64,000 nucleotides of DNA. It comes from Clostridiales bacterium 1_7_47FAA. GTDB taxonomy: Bacteria; Bacillota; Clostridia; Lachnospirales; Lachnospiraceae. Location of the stretch: assembly GCA_000155435.1 (NCBI GenBank), contig DS990263.1, positions 546,300 to 610,299 of the forward strand, given 5' to 3'. Position numbers and translations under genes: made by a program. This document shows positions 61,101 to 64,000 of the stretch, one piece after another. The first letter of the stretch is position 1. Every line of letters starts with the position of its first letter. Under the pieces are notes generated by a model that was not told the origin of the DNA, did no database searches, and worked only from the letters and a program-made list of their open reading frames with translations.

Positions 61101-61687
61101 CCTTTGTGCCAGAAAAAGCGGCGGGAAATGTCGTTGGCGGATGTCTCCACGTCAAACACGATTCCCACGCACTGGCATTCCCCTGTGTCGCTGCGCTTCA
61201 GTTCCAGGACAATGGTGGAGGAAAAATTCTGGTTCCTGAGATAGGAAAATTCGTTATTCTCCCCAATGTTCACCATGCCCCGCAGGTATTCAATCAGGCT
61301 CCGGTCCGAGTCATCGGCCGCTGCCTTGTTAAAGAATCCCCTGCCGTCCGTGTTGGCGTACAGAAGGATCTGCATGGCGTCAATCACAGTGGATTTCCCG
61401 CTGCCGGAATGTCCGGTAAAGAAATTGATGTCCTCATTAAACGAAAGGATACGTTTATTGATATAGTGCCAGTTGTTCAGGCAAATCCTGGAGAGGGCCA
61501 GAAAACGGCCTTTATTCTCCGTCCGCTTCCGGGGCATTTCCGTCTGGGGCATTTCCATCTGATTCATCTTCGTCTGGTTCAGTTCAATCTGGTTCATTTT
61601 CGTCTGGTTCATTTTCATCTGGCTCATTTCCGCCTGGTTCGGTTCCAACTGATTCATATTCATCTGACCCATATTCATCTGTTCCAT
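58160..61687 (-). CDS. jetC: JetC-like condensin ATPase (MukB/MksB-type) of a Wadjet-like system
   Basis: About 1175 residues. Walker A FFTGHSGSGKST (about 95-103), long coiled coils (about 300-540 and 640-860) around a central hinge, and the C-terminal signature FGGEG-type KNSGGEGQNPLYVALLAS plus Walker B LVVLDEAFSKMD (about 1097). SMC-like motor that extrudes DNA loops. The ATG at 61687 has AGAGGAG 9 bases upstream, inside jetB, so about 100 bases are shared with jetB. A start at 61567 after the jetB stop is possible but lacks a ribosome-binding site. The first 60 residues are a Met/Asn/Gln repeat unlike any JetC. Confidence 0.88.
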   Translation of the reverse strand: MEQMNMGQMNMNQLEPNQAEMSQMKMNQTKMNQIELNQTKMNQMEMPQTEMPRKRTENKGRFLALSRICLNNWHYINKRILSFNEDINFFTGHSGSGKSTVIDAMQILLYANTDGRGFFNKAAADDSDRSLIEYLRGMVNIGENNEFSYLRNQNFSSTIVLELKRSDTGECQCVGIVFDVETSANDISRRFFWHKGPMWDNAYRTGKRTMSIAEVESYLQEHFNKEECFATSHNERFRRVLYDTYLGGLDSEKFPLLFKRAIPFRMNIKLEDFVKEYICMEQDIHIEDMQESVMQYGRMRKKIEDTCAEIEELNRIRQAYGVYQEKEQELEKYAYFVKKLEILDLQSQVRTLADRLSLAKEDLKRQEDTRTAVETQIADLTEQGDDLLRRIASTGYEDLKKQAEALNQLLERLGKSEARWQQTTQSLKAWEDEDITSNQTLWDIEEFENRTIDNKTLCRLKESIASMCADTEKQRQEAAAEIRDLKNREKQTKDELEKLRSGNKAYPKYLEHARSFLQRRLLEETGKGVDVHILADLLDIKKDQWRNAVEGYLGSQKLSLVVPPKYARIALEIYGELDKKEYYNAAVLDTEKLSQSQPTVLAGALSEEVSVRESYIQPYIDLLLGKVIKCATTQELRQCRIGITDSCLLYHSFRLQHINPENYSKFAYIGKDSVRKRIRLLEQELKSMEEQKKPLEEIVRECQRILSLERLGGEPEEYLEWLRDMGAWNEKQREKKQLLSKLEKLKTQDVDQLEQERKAVVSLCDGKKRERDGLMNLIRDKENEISRYQNTAISLNAALTDQERGWVSNSGLDTELAGYLSAKDHPRYDREKESYSTRCSRISESRDTAFQDLMTARTDYLRRYPNRNFPVNHKDNQAYDHLLKSLSCDHLEEYRQKAADQARAAVEHFKNDFMYKIRSAIREAMLRGDELNRIISRLDFGKDKYQFVIGRNKGADGRYYDMFMDESLEVNPSQLTDSFDNQLDLFTTQHENQYGVLINDLIGIFIPPENATPQELEEAKRNMDKYADYRTYLSFDMQQLIRNEDEVIKIRLSRMIKKNSGGEGQNPLYVALLASFAQAYRINLSPRMERNPTIRLVVLDEAFSKMDAEKVASCIELIRGLGFQAIISATNDKIQNYVENVDKTFVFANPNKKSISIQEFERDRFQELVKDLEEE

Positions 61688-61690
61688 CGT
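61560..61690. repeat. Tandem 15-bp repeat read in two frames (jetB tail and jetC head)
   Basis: Units close to CTGGTTCATTTTCGT on the plus strand. In the jetB frame they give acidic NEPDE units; in the jetC frame MNQTK-type units. Both genes read across the array. Confidence 0.8.
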
Positions 61691-62390
61691 CCTCATCTCC
61701 TCTGTCGTCCAGTCCGGGGGGCTGTATCAGACGTTCCCGGTCCACCTCATCCAAATCCGCCTTTACCTGTACGCCCTCATCCTCCGCGCTTTCGTCAAAG
61801 AAAGCCAGCAGCTGCCGGGCGTCATCGCCCATCAGGACCACGTTGATGCAGGGATAGATAATCATGCGGCTCTCGCTGTTTAAATCCTCCAGCAGATCCA
61901 GGGGTTCCAGTATCTGGTACTTTTTCAGCAGTGTCACGGCCCGCCTGATATCCGTGGGCGAGGGCTGTTTCTTAAAAAGGCGGTAATTCCCCAGCTTTTC
62001 GTGTATCTCCCTGAGGGTGGTATACACATTCACGCTGGTGGACACACTTTCCATCTGTTCATCATAAATCAGCTTCAATACCAGCAGGTACAGGGTTGCC
62101 AGCTTGGGCAGCTTATCCCCCATCAGGTTCCCGCCCTGGATATAGATGATTCCTGTCTGGGTATTTTCCATGACCTCAATCCCGCTGACAGCAAAGTAAC
62201 TGCGGATGAATTCCAGATGCTTGTTGCAGTCCCTGAAATCCGGGTTATACTGGAACCTCCCGGAACGGCGGTCAAATTTGTGTTCCAGGATAAAGGTCTG
62301 GTGAAGCAGGAGGCGTATGGACGCGGTGAGCCGCGCCTGTTCCTCCTGCAGCAACGTATCATAATAGGCAATGCCTTCTTCAAGGGCCAT
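61584..62390 (-). CDS. jetB: JetB-like (DUF4194) condensin subunit
   Basis: 268 residues. FILEHKFDRRSGRFQYNPDFRDCNKHLEFIRSYFAVSGIEVMENTQTGIIYIQG and the winged-helix part TLREIHEKLGNYRLFKKQPSPTDIRRAVTLLKKYQILEPLD fit the MksE/JetB kleisin-associated group. The last 45 residues are an acidic low-complexity tail (NEPDENEPDENEPD) from the repeat array. TAATG overlap with jetA. Confidence 0.87.
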   Translation of the reverse strand: MALEEGIAYYDTLLQEEQARLTASIRLLLHQTFILEHKFDRRSGRFQYNPDFRDCNKHLEFIRSYFAVSGIEVMENTQTGIIYIQGGNLMGDKLPKLATLYLLVLKLIYDEQMESVSTSVNVYTTLREIHEKLGNYRLFKKQPSPTDIRRAVTLLKKYQILEPLDLLEDLNSESRMIIYPCINVVLMGDDARQLLAFFDESAEDEGVQVKADLDEVDRERLIQPPGLDDRGDEDDGTDEYGSDEYESVGTEPGGNEPDENEPDENEPD

Positions 62391-63769
62391 TATCTCTTCC
62401 TCCTTGCAAATACAAACCTGGGATAGCTGTACCTGCCGTTATGTATCATCTCAGGCTCCGGGTTTTCCACCGTGTACGGGCTTTTCTGCCTGGTGGAATA
62501 ATCATAGGCCAGGATCAGCTTCTCAAACTCCTCATCGCTGCGCGCCGTGTCCTTGTCAACTTCCATGATCCCGTTTTCCATCCTGTCCTCGATGAAGTCC
62601 TCGATTTCCTTTTTGCTGTAACGGTTCCTTACCTTGTTCAGGTTCAGCACCTCTTCCATGGACAGTTCCTCAGACACGTCCTCGTCCTTTAGATGTTCCT
62701 TAAAATCTGATTTTGTCCTGCGTTTCTTATACAGGGATTTCTCCGACAGGATGTTTAGCTGGGACAGGTTCATTTTCCCGCCTATTACCTGTACATCCTG
62801 GTCCGTGCAGTCATATTCAGAAAGGTGGTTCAGCAGCTGGATCACAAGGCCCTTCATGTTGTCCTCCTGGTTCAGGAGGTAATTAAGCCGTGTAACCGTG
62901 GCGCGCACATACCGGGTATGCTCCTTGTCCATATTGGCGATGCGGTGTTCAATATCATCAAAGCCCCGCTCCAGCTGGTCCAGCTTCTCCATGACCTGGG
63001 CCTCCGTCACATCGGGCGGCCTGCGGCCAAAGAAACCCGTGGCCCTGGAACACATGTGCCTGGTCCATTCCTCGTCCTGGCGCATGGCGGTGATCCAGCG
63101 CTTAATATCTGTTTTGTACAGATAGAAATTGTCCGAGGTTTTCAGGATGTGGTATTTTTTATTGACGATTTCCTCCACATAACGGTCCAGATGCTCCTTT
63201 AACAGACTGCTGTAATTCTTCTGCTCCAGCAGGCTTCCAAAGAACTTATCCATATTGTGCAGCATGTCCTGAAGGGATTTGTTCAGCTTCTTGGTATTGA
63301 CAAGGGCTGTATTCAGGAGGGTTATACTGGAACGGGGGTCATTTTTAAGAGAAAAAAGAATGGCATAGACATTCTGGATGTATACTTCAGTCTCATCTTC
63401 CTCATCGCTTGCCAGCCTTGCAAATGCTTCAATCATCACGGCCGCGTAATCGGGTATGACGATGTTCACGGTCATATTGGCATAATCGTCCACCTTCCTG
63501 AGCCAGCCGTTCCTCAAAAGCCAGTTGAGGACGCGTGTGGCGGGCGGTTCCAGGGTGTCCCAGTCATCCTCGGTCTCGTCCTGCCAGAGCACATACTTCT
63601 TCCTGGAAAAATATTCGCCCAGAAGCTGGATACACATTTCCCTGCTCAGGAAATAGTTGCTGTACTCGTATTCCTCGTTGATTTTCAACAGTGCCTCAAT
63701 ATAAGTAGACCGGTTAATGGAGCGGAATAAGCTCCAAAACCGGTCCGGTATCTCATTCATAAGTATCAT
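62390..63769 (-). CDS. jetA: JetA-like condensin kleisin subunit
   Basis: 459 residues resembling JetA/MksF-type subunits: IPDRFWSLFRSINRSTYIEALLKINEEYEYSNYFLSREMCIQLL at the start, ATRVLNWLLRNGWLRKVDDYANMTVNIVIPDYA, helical middle, and RNRYSKKEIEDFIEDRMENG near the end. GGAGG 6 bases before the ATG at 63769. First gene of jetABC. Confidence 0.87.
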   Translation of the reverse strand: MILMNEIPDRFWSLFRSINRSTYIEALLKINEEYEYSNYFLSREMCIQLLGEYFSRKKYVLWQDETEDDWDTLEPPATRVLNWLLRNGWLRKVDDYANMTVNIVIPDYAAVMIEAFARLASDEEDETEVYIQNVYAILFSLKNDPRSSITLLNTALVNTKKLNKSLQDMLHNMDKFFGSLLEQKNYSSLLKEHLDRYVEEIVNKKYHILKTSDNFYLYKTDIKRWITAMRQDEEWTRHMCSRATGFFGRRPPDVTEAQVMEKLDQLERGFDDIEHRIANMDKEHTRYVRATVTRLNYLLNQEDNMKGLVIQLLNHLSEYDCTDQDVQVIGGKMNLSQLNILSEKSLYKKRRTKSDFKEHLKDEDVSEELSMEEVLNLNKVRNRYSKKEIEDFIEDRMENGIMEVDKDTARSDEEFEKLILAYDYSTRQKSPYTVENPEPEMIHNGRYSYPRFVFARRKR

Positions 63770-63816
63770 CCTAAGCCTCCGGAAACAACCTGCTTTTGGC
63801 AGCGGTTTTCCGTACT

Positions 63817-63845
63817 ATTATAACAGGAATCAGGAAATGTGACAA
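63817..63845 (-). promoter_or_regulatory. Promoter of the jetABC operon
   Basis: Minus-strand TTGTCA (63845-63840), 17-base spacer, perfect TATAAT (63822-63817). A short hairpin (CTGC/GCAG) lies in the leader. Confidence 0.75.
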
Positions 63846-63852
63846 TCAGAAA

Positions 63853-64000
63853 TCAAAATCCTCCCCAGCGTTTCAGGCTTCCCTCCTGGAACACGTATTC
63901 CGGGGTGAGGAAGGGGTAGGATAGGTCTTTGGTAAAATACCAGGGATTCCCCTCGCTGTCCGGGTTCTTCAGGACATGGAATTCCTGGGCAGGCATATAG
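63853..64000 (-). CDS. C-terminal end of an unidentified protein (starts beyond the window)
   Basis: 49 codons of open frame entering from the window edge and ending at TGA 63853-63855. The end reads YPFLTPEYVFQEGSLKRWGGF. I do not recognise it, and it does not look like the C-terminus of JetD. It ends just before the jetABC promoter. Confidence 0.5.
   Translation of the reverse strand, partial: YMPAQEFHVLKNPDSEGNPWYFTKDLSYPFLTPEYVFQEGSLKRWGGF

Noticed and set aside
61560-61690. CRISPR-like array
   Set aside because: The short 15-bp units are directly contiguous, without spacers, and keep open reading frames.
63853-64000. Partial gene as JetD
   Set aside because: Its C-terminal sequence does not resemble the TOPRIM-type JetD end, and a separate promoter for jetABC lies after it.

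Overview
The window looks like the chromosome of a Gram-positive anaerobe of the Lachnospiraceae, probably the Enterocloster (Clostridium bolteae/clostridioforme) group. The grounds are moderate-to-high GC, strong GGAGG ribosome-binding sites, a glmS ribozyme, a DUF4321-radC-mreCD-mrdA-minCDE-rodA-mgsA cluster, a GrdB-like protein and a Wadjet-like jetABC set. The genus is an inference. Almost all genes lie on the minus strand; only a TtcA-like gene, glmS and a small secreted-protein gene are on plus. I see no tRNA, rRNA, CRISPR array, insertion sequence or prophage.

Region by region. 1-1.0 kb: two small AT-rich membrane-protein genes, one cut by the window edge. 1.1-3.6 kb: a compact operon NADAR - NrtR-like Nudix - bacterial PARG (ADP-ribose chemistry) behind a TTGACA-17-TATCAT promoter that overlaps nested palindromes. 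3.9-4.65 kb: a Vat-family streptogramin acetyltransferase gene preceded by a 14-codon leader ORF whose 3' end is perfectly complementary to the vat start, apparently an undescribed attenuator. 4.7-15 kb: a PTS locus (HPr-like protein, MupG-family hydrolase, LicR-type activator, EIIA, EIIB, EIIC, GrdB-like protein, glycosylasparaginase, M20 dipeptidase, CutC, YitT). Two copies of one 21-bp palindrome sit exactly 31 bp upstream of the -10 boxes of its two transcription units. 15-20 kb: TtcA-like PP-loop protein, LCP cell-wall ligase, NlpC/P60 hydrolase. 20.4-22.7 kb: promoter, glmS ribozyme and glmS. 23.4-30.2 kb: a cytidylate-kinase-like gene, aroB-lspA-rluD, and a P-loop protein, HlyD-like protein, yggS and sepF.

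30-40 kb holds cell-elongation and division genes: DUF4321, radC, mreC, mreD, mrdA (PBP2), minC, minD, minE, rodA, mgsA and a lipoprotein D-Ala-D-Ala carboxypeptidase; mreB is not in its usual place between radC and mreC. 40-49 kb: a YnbB-type PLP lyase, two long imperfect hairpins, miaA, mutL, a YcxB-like gene, and ylxM-ffh-rpsP-khpA-rimM without the usual following trmD-rplS. 49-56.7 kb: a MerR regulator with a membrane tail, a BMP-type (nucleoside-like) ABC importer led by a formyl-THF cyclo-ligase-like gene, and two small domain proteins (PH/GRAM-like and DUF4177). 56.7-63.8 kb: citrate synthase and a jetA-jetB-jetC condensin-like operon with no jetD next to it, in which the jetB tail and jetC head are read from the same repeat DNA in two frames.

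The most interesting items are the vat leader/attenuator, the two-promoter operator of the glycosylasparaginase/MupG PTS locus, the regulated NADAR-Nudix-PARG operon, the JetD-less Jet operon with its dual-coded repeat, and the tandem long hairpins between miaA and the ynbB-like gene.
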